DNA of 64,000 bases, taken from NCBI GenBank assembly GCA_031550535.1, contig JAVBOM010000019.1, positions 42,391-106,390 on the forward strand, in the 5' to 3' direction. Origin of the DNA: Avichristensenella sp031550535 (GTDB lineage: Bacteria > Bacillota > Clostridia > Christensenellales > Aristaeellaceae). Below, piece after piece: positions 7,779-15,437 of this stretch. How positions within the stretch are numbered: position 1 is the stretch's first letter; each line of letters opens with the position of its first letter. Made by a program: the position numbers and the translations under genes. The notes below the pieces were generated by a model that was not told the origin of the DNA, did no database searches, and worked only from the letters and a program-made list of their open reading frames with translations.

Positions 7779-7807
7779 TTGACAATGGCGAATGCAAACA
7801 CTAGAAT
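7779..7807 (+). promoter_or_regulatory. Promoter of the DeoR regulator gene
   Basis: TTGACA (7779-7784), 17 bases, TAGAAT (7802-7807). The phased repeats end 19 bases upstream of the -35 box. Confidence 0.65.
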
Positions 7808-7865
7808 ATTGAATGAGCTTACTGAAATCATAAAATTGGAAATTTTCTATTCATAAGGGGTGCGT

Positions 7866-8645
7866 ATGCGAAAAGAGGACCAAAAGCGGGCCGTGCTGCG
7901 GCTTCTGTCGGAGAAATCCACGGTCAGCGTCGCGGCGCTGAGCGGCGCGCTGCGCGTTTCGGAGGTCACGGTGCGCAAACTTCTGCTCGCGATGGAGCAA
8001 GAGGGCATGCTCCGGCGCACATGGGGCGGCGCCGTCGGCATCCGCCCCGCGCTGGAGGAACCTTCCTATGAAGAAAGGACGCGCTGGCGCGCGGAGGAAA
8101 AGGAGGCCATCGCCCGCGTGGCCTTTGGCCTCATCCAGGATGGCGACGCGGTGTTCCTGGACAGCGGCACGACGACGATGCGGCTCGCGCGGATGCTGGC
8201 CGAGGGGGAAAAGCGCCGCGTGATGGTCGTAACGAACGCCATCAACATCGCGCAGGCGTTTCACCGCGCGGACGACATGCAGGTGGTGCTGGTCGGCGGC
8301 GAGTTCCGCAGCCGGACCCTTTCCTGCACGGGCGGCATGGCGCGGGAGGCGCTGCGGACCCTCTTTTTTGACAAGGCGTTTGTTACGGGCGGCCATTTCT
8401 CCGTGGAGCGCGGGTTCACCACGCCGAACCTCTCGGAGGCCGAGCTGACGCGGACCGTCCTGGGCGTCTCCAAAGCGTCGTACATGCTGATTGATTCCAG
8501 CAAGTACGGGGCGGACTCGCTATCCCTGATCGCCCCGTGCGGCGCGGTCGGCACGCTGATTACCGACTGGCGTGCGCCTGCGGAGGCGCTCCGGCGGTTT
8601 GCCGAGGCGGGCATGCGGGTGCTGTGCGCGCAGGAGGAGGGGTGA
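7866..8645 (+). CDS. DeoR family transcriptional regulator
   Basis: The protein has 259 residues with an N-terminal winged helix (RKEDQKRAVLRLLSEKSTVS, then VAALSGALRVSEVTVRKLL) and the wing RRTWGGAVG, followed by the DeoRC sugar-phosphate sensor domain: VFLDSGTTTMRLARML, VVTNAINIAQAF and VLVGGEFRSRTLSCTGG. The sensor domain binds phosphorylated sugars or glycerol-type ligands. AAGGGG lies five bases before the ATG at 7866; a GTG six bases earlier is too close to it. It is divergent to the AraM-like gene, so it probably controls that gene and itself through the phased repeats between them. Confidence 0.88.
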   Translation: MRKEDQKRAVLRLLSEKSTVSVAALSGALRVSEVTVRKLLLAMEQEGMLRRTWGGAVGIRPALEEPSYEERTRWRAEEKEAIARVAFGLIQDGDAVFLDSGTTTMRLARMLAEGEKRRVMVVTNAINIAQAFHRADDMQVVLVGGEFRSRTLSCTGGMAREALRTLFFDKAFVTGGHFSVERGFTTPNLSEAELTRTVLGVSKASYMLIDSSKYGADSLSLIAPCGAVGTLITDWRAPAEALRRFAEAGMRVLCAQEEG

Positions 8646-8854
8646 ACAGGGGGACGCTGGGACTCTGTCCCAGACCCTGCCAAGGGGCCATGGCCCCTTG
8701 GGACCCCATCATTTCGCCTTACGGCGGGAGGGGTTGTGCTATTTCAGCCTATAGCCGATGGGATTCCCGCGCATAACCCCAGTGAATGGTCATGCCCCCA
8801 GCGGGCGGTAGCGCCGTCCCCTGGGGGCATGACATCCCTTGCTTTGCCTCATTA
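8646..8854. other. Gene-free stretch with strong hairpins between convergent genes
   Basis: No gene is seen. AAGGGGCC/GGCCCCTT lies near 8681-8700. A 13-bp perfect stem GTCATGCCCCCAG (8789-8801) pairs with 8821-8833 around a GGCGG/CCGTC inner stem. Both lie between the ends of the DeoR gene and the DegV gene and may act as transcription barriers in both directions, although T-runs are missing. Confidence 0.4.
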
Positions 8855-8911
8855 ACGGCGGCGCGAATTCGGAGAACTGGGCGCCATATAAGGATTCCGC
8901 AAGGAATCCTT
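8855..8911 (-). repeat. Short copy of the dispersed element next to the DegV gene stop
   Basis: Plus strand: ACGGCGGCGCGAATTCGGAG, then GGCGCCATATAAGGATTCCG and CAAGGAATCC. It ends four bases before the DegV stop codon, so it forms the 3' untranslated hairpin of that mRNA. Confidence 0.75.
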
Positions 8912-8914
8912 GTC

Positions 8915-9745
8915 TCACTCCGCCGTCACAAACGCGACCGCGTACCCTCTGGGCCCCACGTGCGCGCCCACGTTCCCGCCGATGGGGAACATGCCCGTCT
9001 CCCGGATAGGAAACTGCTCCAGCGCCTGCTTCATCAGCCGCTTGCAGGTGTCGTCCACGGCCGTGTATCCGAAATAGACGGGGAAATCGGGGGCAAACCC
9101 CGGCGGCTCGGCCAGCTTGGCCAGCAGCGCCTGATACCCGCGCGCGCGGCCAACCAGCTTGATCACGCCGTCCCGCGCGGTAATCACGGGCTTGATGTGC
9201 AGCAGGTTGCCCGCCAGCGCGACGGTTTTGGAGAGCCTGCCGCCTTTATACAGATACGTCAGCGTTTCCAGGACGCCGTACACCCGCACCCGGTCGCGGG
9301 CAGACTCGACCCTGCGAACAATTTCCTCAAACGGCTTCCCGGCGTCGCGCAGCTTCACGGCGTACTCCACCAGGATGCGCTGGGGCATGATGGCGGTCTG
9401 GGAATCCACCAGATGCGCATCCTTGAATCCGGTGTTCTCCAGCGCCACACGCGCGGATTGGAGCGTGCCGGAGAGGCCGCTGGAAATCATGATGCCGATC
9501 ACGCTGTCGCCCTTCGCCTGCGCGTCCCGGTAGATCTTCGCAAAGACCTCCGGCGCGGGCTGACTGGTCTTGGGGAACTGTTCGCACGCCTCCAGGAGCC
9601 TGTAGAACTCGCGAAAGTCCTCGTCCGCCTCGGGCCGGTAGTCATGGCCCGGAAACTGCACGTTCATGCGCACCAGATCAATGCCCATCGCGTCCGCCTG
9701 GGGCTGTGTGATGTCCGAGGAGGTATCCGCCATAATCCGAATCAT
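8915..9745 (-). CDS. DegV family fatty-acid-binding protein
   Basis: The 276-residue protein begins MIRIMADTSSDITQPQADAM, the DegV signature with the TSSD phosphate-contact motif. It continues with KTSQPAPEVFAKIY, IMISSGLSGTLQSAR (SGLSGT lipid carboxylate-binding loop), VDSQTAIMPQ and LTYLYKGGRLSKT (KGGR). Members such as FakB present fatty acids to the FakA kinase for acyl-phosphate formation in phospholipid synthesis. No fakA is visible here. It has its own strong promoter and is divergent to the ABC exporter. Confidence 0.93.
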   Translation of the reverse strand: MIRIMADTSSDITQPQADAMGIDLVRMNVQFPGHDYRPEADEDFREFYRLLEACEQFPKTSQPAPEVFAKIYRDAQAKGDSVIGIMISSGLSGTLQSARVALENTGFKDAHLVDSQTAIMPQRILVEYAVKLRDAGKPFEEIVRRVESARDRVRVYGVLETLTYLYKGGRLSKTVALAGNLLHIKPVITARDGVIKLVGRARGYQALLAKLAEPPGFAPDFPVYFGYTAVDDTCKRLMKQALEQFPIRETGMFPIGGNVGAHVGPRGYAVAFVTAE

Positions 9746-9821
9746 GCGCTGCCCTCATTTCCTGTTACCGGTCGGGAGAAACGAGAATCCGGCGTATTTC
9801 TATATTATGCCTATATTGGAT

Positions 9822-9850
9822 ATTATACCCATATCGAATGGATTGTTCAA
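9822..9850 (-). promoter_or_regulatory. Promoter of the DegV gene
   Basis: Minus strand TTGAAC (plus 9845-9850), 17 bases, TATAAT (9822-9827). Confidence 0.7.
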
Positions 9851-9883
9851 CCCGCGCCGCGCCCGTTTTTTGACATTCCCCCC

Positions 9884-9912
9884 TTGACAGACTTTGTGTA
9901 ACCGGTTATGAT
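9884..9912 (+). promoter_or_regulatory. Promoter of the ABC exporter operon
   Basis: TTGACA (9884-9889), 17 bases, TATGAT (9907-9912). Transcription from about 9919 gives a leader of about 245 bases before the first exporter gene. Confidence 0.75.
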
Positions 9913-9942
9913 AAGCAAAATCTATTCAAGGGGTTGCATACC

Positions 9943-9996
9943 ATGAACCGCAAAGCCTGTACCCATTGCCTTACCATTTATATGCAGGTTACGTGA
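9943..9996 (+). CDS. Leader peptide of the ABC exporter operon (17 residues)
   Basis: ATG to TGA encodes MNRKACTHCLTIYMQVT, with AAGGGG nine bases upstream. The ORF begins about 25 bases after the predicted transcript start. It is followed by one stem-loop and then a terminator-like hairpin before the first exporter gene. The architecture is that of a ribosome-controlled attenuator. The peptide has no run of one amino acid, so it may sense ribosome stalling by a translation inhibitor, a likely exporter substrate, rather than charging of a tRNA; that is inference. Confidence 0.6.
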   Translation: MNRKACTHCLTIYMQVT

Positions 9997-9998
9997 AA

Positions 9999-10022
9999 GC
10001 ACCGACAAGCATTTGCCGGTGC
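9999..10022 (+). promoter_or_regulatory. Leader stem-loop right after the leader peptide
   Basis: GCACCG (9999-10004) pairs with CGGTGC (10017-10022). The stem starts two bases after the stop codon, so a ribosome held at the end of the peptide would cover it. Confidence 0.5.
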
Positions 10023-10072
10023 CATCGCGGAATTTCGCGTTGCGTCGGCGGGCTGGGTGCAAGGTAAAAATG

Positions 10073-10102
10073 GCCCGGAACGATTCGACGTTCCGGGCTT
10101 TT
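10073..10102 (+). terminator. Intrinsic terminator/attenuator before the ABC exporter
   Basis: GCCCGGAACG (10073-10082) pairs perfectly with CGTTCCGGGC (10089-10098), loop ATTCGA, followed by TTTTGCT. It lies 62 bases upstream of the first exporter gene. Confidence 0.65.
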
Positions 10103-10163
10103 GCTATCTCATGGCAACGGCGGGGAACGCAACAATCCCATCAAACGAAAGGAAGTGCCGAGG

Positions 10164-11153
10164 ATGTACGCCATCGAAACCAAGGACCTGACGAAGCAGT
10201 ACCGCACCCGCGTGAAGGGCGAAGGGCTGCGCGAGAGCTTCCGCGCGCTGGCAAGGCCGACCTACCGCCAGGTGGAAGCCGTCAAGGACGTCTGCCTGAC
10301 CGTGGAGCAAGGGGAGATCGTGGCGTTCATCGGGCCGAACGGCGCGGGCAAGTCCACCACCATCAAGATGCTCACCGGCATCCTGCAGCCGACCAGTGGC
10401 AGCGTGTCCGTGCTGGGGCTTTCCCCAGCGCAAAACCGGCAAAAGCTGGCGATGCGGATCGGCACGGTGTTCGGCCAGAAGTCCCAGCTCTGGCTGCACC
10501 TGCCCGCCGTGGACAGCTTTACGCTGTTGGCGGCCATCTACGAGCTGGACGACGCGACCAAAAAGCGTCGCGTCGCGGAGCTGACAGCGCTGTTCGACCT
10601 CGCGGAATTCCTGAACACGCCGGTGCGCAAGCTGTCGCTCGGCCAGCGCATCCGGTGCGAGGTGGCGGCGTCGCTGCTGCATGATCCGGACATCCTCTTC
10701 CTGGATGAGCCGACCATCGGCCTGGACGTGGTGGTGAAGCAAGCGATCCGCGAACTGATCCTCCGGCGCAACCAGGAAAATGGCACCACCGTATTCCTGA
10801 CCAGCCACGACCCCGGGGACATCGAGCGGCTGTGCCAGAGGGCCATCGTGATCGACCGGGGCGCCGCCGTGCTGGACACCACGGTCGAGCGGCTGAAGCA
10901 CGATTACCTGGGGCAAAAGGTGATCGAGGTGCGGTTCGCCGCGCCGGCCGCGCTGCCGGCCATGCCCGGTGTCGCGGCGCTGCCATCCGAGGGCGGCGTG
11001 AAGGCCCAGCTCACCGTGGATACGGCCGTCTGCCCCATCGCCGGGGTGATGGACCGGATCACGGCGTCGGGCGAGGTGATCGACATCACGGTGAGCGACC
11101 CGCCGATGGAGGAGATCATCGCCGCGATATTCCGAAGGGGGGAAGCGCGATGA
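10164..11153 (+). CDS. ABC-2 exporter ATPase (viologen-exporter type)
   Basis: The 329-residue ATPase has Walker A GPNGAGKS (residues 57-64), the Q-loop region TVFGQKSQLWLHLPA, signature LSLGQ in RKLSLGQRIRCEVAASLL, Walker B ILFLDEP and the switch HD in LTSHDPGD. The long N-terminal insert (RTRVKGEGLRESFRALARPT) and the FGQKSQLWLHLP segment are typical of the COG4586 ATPases that pair with two ABC-2 permeases. It powers export of unknown, probably hydrophobic or cationic compounds. The ATG at 10164 follows AGGAAGTGCCGAGG. The next gene overlaps by ATGA. Confidence 0.9.
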   Translation: MYAIETKDLTKQYRTRVKGEGLRESFRALARPTYRQVEAVKDVCLTVEQGEIVAFIGPNGAGKSTTIKMLTGILQPTSGSVSVLGLSPAQNRQKLAMRIGTVFGQKSQLWLHLPAVDSFTLLAAIYELDDATKKRRVAELTALFDLAEFLNTPVRKLSLGQRIRCEVAASLLHDPDILFLDEPTIGLDVVVKQAIRELILRRNQENGTTVFLTSHDPGDIERLCQRAIVIDRGAAVLDTTVERLKHDYLGQKVIEVRFAAPAALPAMPGVAALPSEGGVKAQLTVDTAVCPIAGVMDRITASGEVIDITVSDPPMEEIIAAIFRRGEAR

Positions 11154-11941
11154 AGCGGCTGCGGAAATACTGGGTCATCACCCGGATCAACCTGCAGGGC
11201 GCGCTGCAGTACCGCGCCGCCGTGTTTTCCAAGTTCGCGTTCTACACGTTGTTCATCTATGTGTTCATGCGCCTGTGGACGGCCATCTACCAGGAGGGCA
11301 GCGTGCACGGCTACACGCTGGGGCAGATCGTCTGGTATCTCATCATGACGGAACTGGTGGCGTTTGGCTGCAATACGAACATCCTCGCCACGATGAACGA
11401 AGAAGTGAAGGACGGCTCAATCGCCTACCGCATCGGTCGCCCGACGCACTACGTGCTGTACCAGTTCTCCGGCGCGATCGGGCAGATGGCGATGAACCTC
11501 GCGCTGTTCACCCCGTTGGCGCTGGCGCTGGGGCTGGTGTTCGTGGGGCCGATGCCCGGGTTTTCGCCGATCGCAGTCCCACCCGTGCTGCTGTCGCTGC
11601 TGCTGGGCGTGTCGATCAACTTTTTCTTCCACATGCTGATCGGCCTCAGCGCGTTCGTGCTGGAGGACAACTTTGCCCTGTACCTGATCTACCAGAAGCT
11701 GACGTTCATGCTGGGCACATTCCTGCCGGTGGAGTTCCTCCCGGGCTGGCTGCAGACGGTGGCGAAGAACCTGCCGTTCTCCTACAGCACCTGGGCGCCC
11801 GCGCGGCTGTTTGTGAATTTCTCGTGGCCGCTGTTCTTTGAGCTGGTGCCCCGGCAGATGATGTGGCTGGCGGCGGTTGTCCTCGCGACGCTCGCGGCGT
11901 ACCGTGGCGCTGTCCGGCGGTTGTCCGTGAACGGAGGGTGA
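11150..11941 (+). CDS. ABC-2 family exporter permease, first subunit
   Basis: This 263-residue membrane protein has about six transmembrane segments (AAVFSKFAFYTLFIYVFMRL, IVWYLIMTELVAFG, MNLALFTPLALALGLVF, VLLSLLLGVSINFFFHMLIG and a C-terminal segment). The amphipathic N-terminus KRLRKYWVITRINLQGALQY is shared with its partner, as in COG4587/COG3694 permease pairs. Its start overlaps the stop of the ATPase gene, and it is three bases from the second permease, so the three genes form one operon. Substrate unknown. Confidence 0.85.
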   Translation: MKRLRKYWVITRINLQGALQYRAAVFSKFAFYTLFIYVFMRLWTAIYQEGSVHGYTLGQIVWYLIMTELVAFGCNTNILATMNEEVKDGSIAYRIGRPTHYVLYQFSGAIGQMAMNLALFTPLALALGLVFVGPMPGFSPIAVPPVLLSLLLGVSINFFFHMLIGLSAFVLEDNFALYLIYQKLTFMLGTFLPVEFLPGWLQTVAKNLPFSYSTWAPARLFVNFSWPLFFELVPRQMMWLAAVVLATLAAYRGAVRRLSVNGG

Positions 11942-11944
11942 GCG

Positions 11945-12733
11945 ATGAAAAAGCATCTGAAAATCATGGCGTGCTACTTTCGCCTGAACCTGGCGTCCGC
12001 GCTGGAATACCGCGCCAGCTTCCTGATGCAGGCGTTCGGCATGGCGCTGAGCAACGCGAGCTTCGTGTTCTTCTGGGCGATCGCGTTTGACCAGCTCGGC
12101 GGGCGCATCGCGGGGTATTCGTTTGAGGACGTGATGTTTATCTGGGCGGCGGCGAGCGCGTCGTTTGGCCTGGCGCACGTGCTGTTCGCGAATGCCAGGA
12201 GCCTGAGCCGGCTGATCGTCACCGGCGAACTGGACACGTTCCTCCTGCAGCCGTGCAATGTGCTGGTGAATGTGCTGTGCGCAAAGACGTCGCTGTCCGC
12301 GTATGGAGATTTGCTCTACGGGTTCGTGCTGATGGCACTGACGCAGGGCGCGGACGCGGCGGCGTGGGGCTGGTTTCTCGTGGCCGTCGTTGTGGGTGGG
12401 CTGCTGATGTGCGCCGTGACGCTCGCGGCTCACACGCTGACGTTCTACCTGGGCGACGCGTCCGTGATCGGCGGGATGGTAACGGAGTTCCTGATCAACT
12501 TCTCCATCTACCCGGAAACGATCTACGGTGGCGTTGTGCGCGCGCTGATGTACACGCTGGTCCCGGCCGGGTTCATGGTGCACGTGCCGCTCCGGCTGGC
12601 GCGGGCGTTCAGCCCGTGGCTGGCCGCCGGGATGTTCGCGGCGGCGGGAGCGTACTGCGCGTTCGCGGCGTGGTTTTTCTACCGGGGGCTGCGGAGGTAT
12701 GAGTCGGGAAACATGATCGTGACGAGGATGTAG
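11945..12733 (+). CDS. ABC-2 family exporter permease, second subunit
   Basis: The 262-residue protein starts MKKHLKIMACYFRLNLASAL and EYRASFLMQAFGMALSN, closely parallel to the start of the first permease (both contain an LEYR/LQYR-A-FxxQ/KF pattern). It has about six hydrophobic segments. The segment LIVTGELDTFLLQPCNVLVN resembles the TGxLDxxLlqP motif of COG3694 permeases. With the ATPase and the first permease it should form a heterodimeric exporter. No terminator is obvious behind it. Confidence 0.85.
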   Translation: MKKHLKIMACYFRLNLASALEYRASFLMQAFGMALSNASFVFFWAIAFDQLGGRIAGYSFEDVMFIWAAASASFGLAHVLFANARSLSRLIVTGELDTFLLQPCNVLVNVLCAKTSLSAYGDLLYGFVLMALTQGADAAAWGWFLVAVVVGGLLMCAVTLAAHTLTFYLGDASVIGGMVTEFLINFSIYPETIYGGVVRALMYTLVPAGFMVHVPLRLARAFSPWLAAGMFAAAGAYCAFAAWFFYRGLRRYESGNMIVTRM

Positions 12734-12839
12734 GGGACGCGGATAGGGCGGCAGGGTGGAAGGAAAAAGGGCGGCTGTGACGAATGAAGCATAATGGTCA
12801 CAGGGAACTCATGACTGCCGTATTGGATGGTTGATGTAA

Positions 12840-13355
12840 ATGCAAGTGGAAAAGAAGCGGGAAGCCTCAACGCGCAGGATGCGAAACATGCTGGCGCTGC
12901 TTATCTCTGCCGGAATGATTGTGTGGCTGGTCATTGGCGCAATCGGAGACAAGTATGGGAAAGCCTTTTCCTGCCATTCGCTCCGCTGGATCGCCATAGG
13001 CTGCACATGGATATTCGGGCTCGTTTGGCGCGCGAACCTTCCCAAATTCGATAAAGCGCCGCGCGCGATCATAGGGCTGTGGGCTTGCAGCCAGATTCTT
13101 TGCCTGACGATCGTCATCGCGTTTGCGCCGCAGTACACAGCCGCGTCTGCTGCTGAACGAATCAGAGAAACGCAACAAACAGCGGACGGAAAAGTGGCCA
13201 TAGCGGATTATGAACGCAATGAGGCGAGTGGAAATCCGTTTTGCAAGAAAAAATACGTGTTCTACCATCAAGTGGATCACAAAACAGTCGCGGTTATTGT
13301 GTTTGACCCCATTACGGGCGATATCGCGCACACCAAACTTTCGCAAGGCGGGTAA
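12840..13355 (+). CDS. Membrane protein of unknown function
   Basis: The 171-residue protein has three or four hydrophobic segments: NMLALLISAGMIVWLVIGAI, WIAIGCTWIFGLVW, and LWACSQILCLTIVIAFA. A soluble C-terminal tail follows (DYERNEASGNPFCKKKYVFY, then a beta-rich DHKTVAVIVFDPITGD). I do not recognise the family. The ribosome site before the ATG is weak, so the start is uncertain (an ATG at residue 15 is an alternative). It could be co-transcribed with the exporter 106 bases upstream. Confidence 0.5.
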   Translation: MQVEKKREASTRRMRNMLALLISAGMIVWLVIGAIGDKYGKAFSCHSLRWIAIGCTWIFGLVWRANLPKFDKAPRAIIGLWACSQILCLTIVIAFAPQYTAASAAERIRETQQTADGKVAIADYERNEASGNPFCKKKYVFYHQVDHKTVAVIVFDPITGDIAHTKLSQGG

Positions 13356-13397
13356 AGCGCAAAAGGGAGGGAACATGCAGAGGCCGGCAAGTGCCAA

Positions 13398-13426
13398 TTG
13401 ACAGCCCCGCAATCCCCTGCTATACT
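13398..13426 (+). promoter_or_regulatory. Promoter of tyrS
   Basis: TTGACA (13398-13403), 17 bases, TATACT (13421-13426), close to the vegetative consensus. The leader from about 13433 to 13641 carries a leader peptide and a terminator. Confidence 0.75.
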
Positions 13427-13463
13427 GTCCTAAATTCATCGGCATGCCGAAAGGAAGTCCATC

Positions 13464-13553
13464 ATGGCTTTTGCAACGCGGAAAACGAATTCCCTCTACC
13501 AGTCTGTTTCGTATTATTATTACGAATACAGGCTTGGGTTGCTGTTGCCGTAA
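13464..13553 (+). CDS. tyrS leader peptide with a tyrosine run
   Basis: A 29-codon ORF starts at ATG 13464 with AAGGAAG nine bases upstream and ends at TAA 13551-13553. It contains SVSYYYYEYRLGLLLP: four consecutive Tyr codons and a fifth after one Glu. A strong terminator follows 22 bases after the stop, then tyrS. This is the layout of classical ribosome-mediated attenuation: shortage of Tyr-tRNA stalls the ribosome in the Tyr run and prevents terminator formation. The same region contains AATACAGGCTTGGGTTGCTG, which can pair partially with downstream sequence such as TTGAATC/CAAGGC, a possible antiterminator. Confidence 0.8.
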   Translation: MAFATRKTNSLYQSVSYYYYEYRLGLLLP

Positions 13554-13574
13554 TGGGTTGAATCAGGGCAATGA

Positions 13575-13610
13575 GGCGGCTCAAGGCTTTGCGCTTTGGG
13601 CCGTCTTTTT
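13575..13610 (+). terminator. Attenuator terminator before tyrS
   Basis: GGCGGCTCAAGGC (13575-13587) pairs with GCTTTGGGCCGTC (13593-13605) over 13 positions including G-U wobbles, followed by TTTTT. It lies 31 bases upstream of tyrS. Confidence 0.75.
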
Positions 13611-13641
13611 ATTTGGGCGATTTTGACAGGAGGAATCTGGC

Positions 13642-14811
13642 ATGAAGAACAGCGCGGTATTCGATGCCGTCCGGCGGATGGCGGTGGACATCTTCTCCGA
13701 AGAGGGGCTGCGAAGGCGGATGGCGGGCGGAAAACCGCTCAAAATCAAGTTTGGCGCGGACCCGTCCCGGCCCGATCTGCACCTGGGCCACACGGTGCCC
13801 CTGCGGATGCTCCGGCAATTGCAGGACGCGGGGCATGAAATCATCTTCGTCATCGGGGATTTCACGGGTATGATCGGCGATCCTTCGGGCAGGAGCAAGA
13901 CGCGGGTTCCGCTGACGTTCGAGCAGACCCGGCGCAACGGGCAGAGCTATTTCGAGCAGGTGGCGAAGATCCTCGACCCTGAAAAAGCCCGCATCGCCTA
14001 CAACTCCGAGTGGCTGGGGGCGATGGGGTTCGGCGACGTGCTGAAGCTCGCGGGCAAATACACGCTGGCCCGCATCCTGGAGCGCGACGACTTTGCGGGC
14101 CGCTACGCGGAAAACCAGCCGATCGGCGTGCACGAGCTACTGTACCCGCTGATGCAGGGGTATGATTCCGTCGCGCTGGGCGCGGATATCGAGGTCGGCG
14201 GCACGGACCAGACGTTCAACCTGCTGGTGGGGCGCGAACTGCAGAAGGATTACGGCCAGGAGCCGCAGGAGGTCATCACGTTCCCGCTGCTTCCCGGCCT
14301 GGATGGCGTGGAGAAGATGAGCAAGTCCCTGGACAACTACATCGGCATCGACGAGCCGCCGGACATCATGTTTGAAAAGTGCATGCGGGTGCCGGATACC
14401 ATCCTGGCGGACTACTTCCGGCTGACCACCGACGTCCCCGAAGCGGAATACAAGCCGCTGGTGCAGGGGGACATCCGGCAGGCACATTTCGCGTACGCGC
14501 GGGAGATCGTCCGGGTGTACTGCGGGGAAAGCGCCGTAGGGCAGGCCGAAGGGCGCTACCTTGCCGTCGCGGCGGGCAAAGCGCCGGACAGCATGGACGC
14601 GCTGGTTATCGCGGAGGATGCAATTTCCATCGTGGAGCTGCTCAAACGCGCGGGGTTCGCCGTGTCAAACTCGGAGGCCCGGCGGCTGATCGAGGGCCGT
14701 GGGGTCAAGCTGGATGGCGGGACGGTGAAGGACATCGGGTTGATCGTGCGGGAGAACGCGGTGCTAAGCCGGGGGAAAAATAAGTTTGTGCGGGTGACGT
14801 TTGGGCGGTAG
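13642..14811 (+). CDS. tyrS: Tyrosyl-tRNA synthetase
   Basis: The 389-residue protein has the class I signatures HLGH (47-50, in PDLHLGHTVPLRML) and KMSKS (225-229), the tyrosine-site segment VGGTDQTFNLLVGR, and a C-terminal S4 RNA-binding domain (FAVSNSEARRLIEGRGVKLD). The length and HLGHT variant match the TyrZ-like branch found in many anaerobes. It charges tRNA-Tyr in the cytoplasm. AGGAGG lies before the ATG. Control appears to be by the leader-peptide attenuator upstream, not by a T-box, of which I see no sign. Confidence 0.97.
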   Translation: MKNSAVFDAVRRMAVDIFSEEGLRRRMAGGKPLKIKFGADPSRPDLHLGHTVPLRMLRQLQDAGHEIIFVIGDFTGMIGDPSGRSKTRVPLTFEQTRRNGQSYFEQVAKILDPEKARIAYNSEWLGAMGFGDVLKLAGKYTLARILERDDFAGRYAENQPIGVHELLYPLMQGYDSVALGADIEVGGTDQTFNLLVGRELQKDYGQEPQEVITFPLLPGLDGVEKMSKSLDNYIGIDEPPDIMFEKCMRVPDTILADYFRLTTDVPEAEYKPLVQGDIRQAHFAYAREIVRVYCGESAVGQAEGRYLAVAAGKAPDSMDALVIAEDAISIVELLKRAGFAVSNSEARRLIEGRGVKLDGGTVKDIGLIVRENAVLSRGKNKFVRVTFGR

Positions 14812-15130
14812 ATCCGGCCCCTCGGAAGAAAGCTTGTGGGATTCCATCGCCCCTAGTGAACAGAATCACCCTGTCGCCGTGAGACGACAAAATCCCTTTG
14901 GCAGGGTCTGGGAAGCCGAGGCCGCATTCCGCTAGTGCATCGGAGGTGAGCGCCGCCAGTGGCGGGAAAAGCGAATCGAAGGTGCCCCGTGGCACAAAAC
15001 GGTGGGTGCGAATGCGCACAGCGCGACAATGCCGAGGGGCAGGATATAAATGTGGCGGAGGTTCGCTTGGATACAGAGTGCCGCTTGCAGCACGACAATA
15101 TCCAGATGTGCCAGTGTCCCAGCACTCTTA
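14812..15130. repeat. Gene-free stretch with internal modules of the long dispersed element
   Basis: Positions about 14943-15110 contain the modules GGAGGTGAGCGCCGCCAGTG, GAATCGAAGGTGCCCCGTGG, GGTGGGTGCGAATGCGCACA, GCGCGACAATGCCGAGGGGC and GGAGGTTCGCTTGGATACAG, which recur at 3343-3580, 28350-28560 and 63880-64000. CCCTGCCAAAGGGA-type sequence at 14885-14910 (read on the minus strand) resembles 8670-8690. No coding potential is seen. Confidence 0.6.
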
Positions 15131-15138
15131 CCCAATAA

Positions 15139-15167
15139 TTGACAACTTGGTGGTCCCTTGCTATACC
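15139..15167 (+). promoter_or_regulatory. Promoter in front of the decayed leader copy
   Basis: TTGACA (15139-15144), 17 bases, TATACC (15162-15167). Spacing and context parallel the tyrS promoter (CCCCTGC-TATACT versus CCCTTGC-TATACC). Confidence 0.6.
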
Positions 15168-15195
15168 ATCTCCAGTTCACCGAAACACTGTCTCC

Positions 15196-15310
15196 GTTCT
15201 AACCGTCTGTTTTGCGTCATTATTGCGGAACAGACTTAGGTTGTTGTTTGAGTAGCGGGTGCATTGTTCCAATAAGGCGTTCCAAGGATTTGCGTTTTGA
15301 GTCACCTTTT
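15196..15310 (+). promoter_or_regulatory. Diverged duplicate of the tyrS leader
   Basis: GTCTGTTTTGCGTCATTATT, CAGACTTAGGTTGTTGTTTG and CAAGGATTTGCGTTTTGAGT align in order with GTCTGTTTCGTATTATTATT, ACAGGCTTGGGTTGCTGTTG and CAAGGCTTTGCGCTTTGGGC of the tyrS leader. One frame still ends RLRLLFE-stop (compare RLGLLLP-stop), but it has no start codon or ribosome site and the Tyr run is gone. The terminator stem is weak, though CCTTTTTAG remains. Confidence 0.55.
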
Positions 15311-15437
15311 TAGTGTTTTATGAGAAGTTTTTGTGTTGGAACCTAATCAAATAGAAATTCGAGGTGTGCAATGTAAAAGGTAACGGCAGTGCTTCCGATT
15401 TCCCTTTGTTCAAACCCATAGATTAAGGAGTGTTACG

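Noticed and set aside
12867..13445. 192-codon minus-strand ORF
   Set aside because: It is antisense to a protein with clear membrane segments and has no domain pattern of its own.
13433..13641. T-box leader before tyrS
   Set aside because: No T-box core sequence or specifier-loop structure was seen, and the leader is explained by a translated peptide with a Tyr run.
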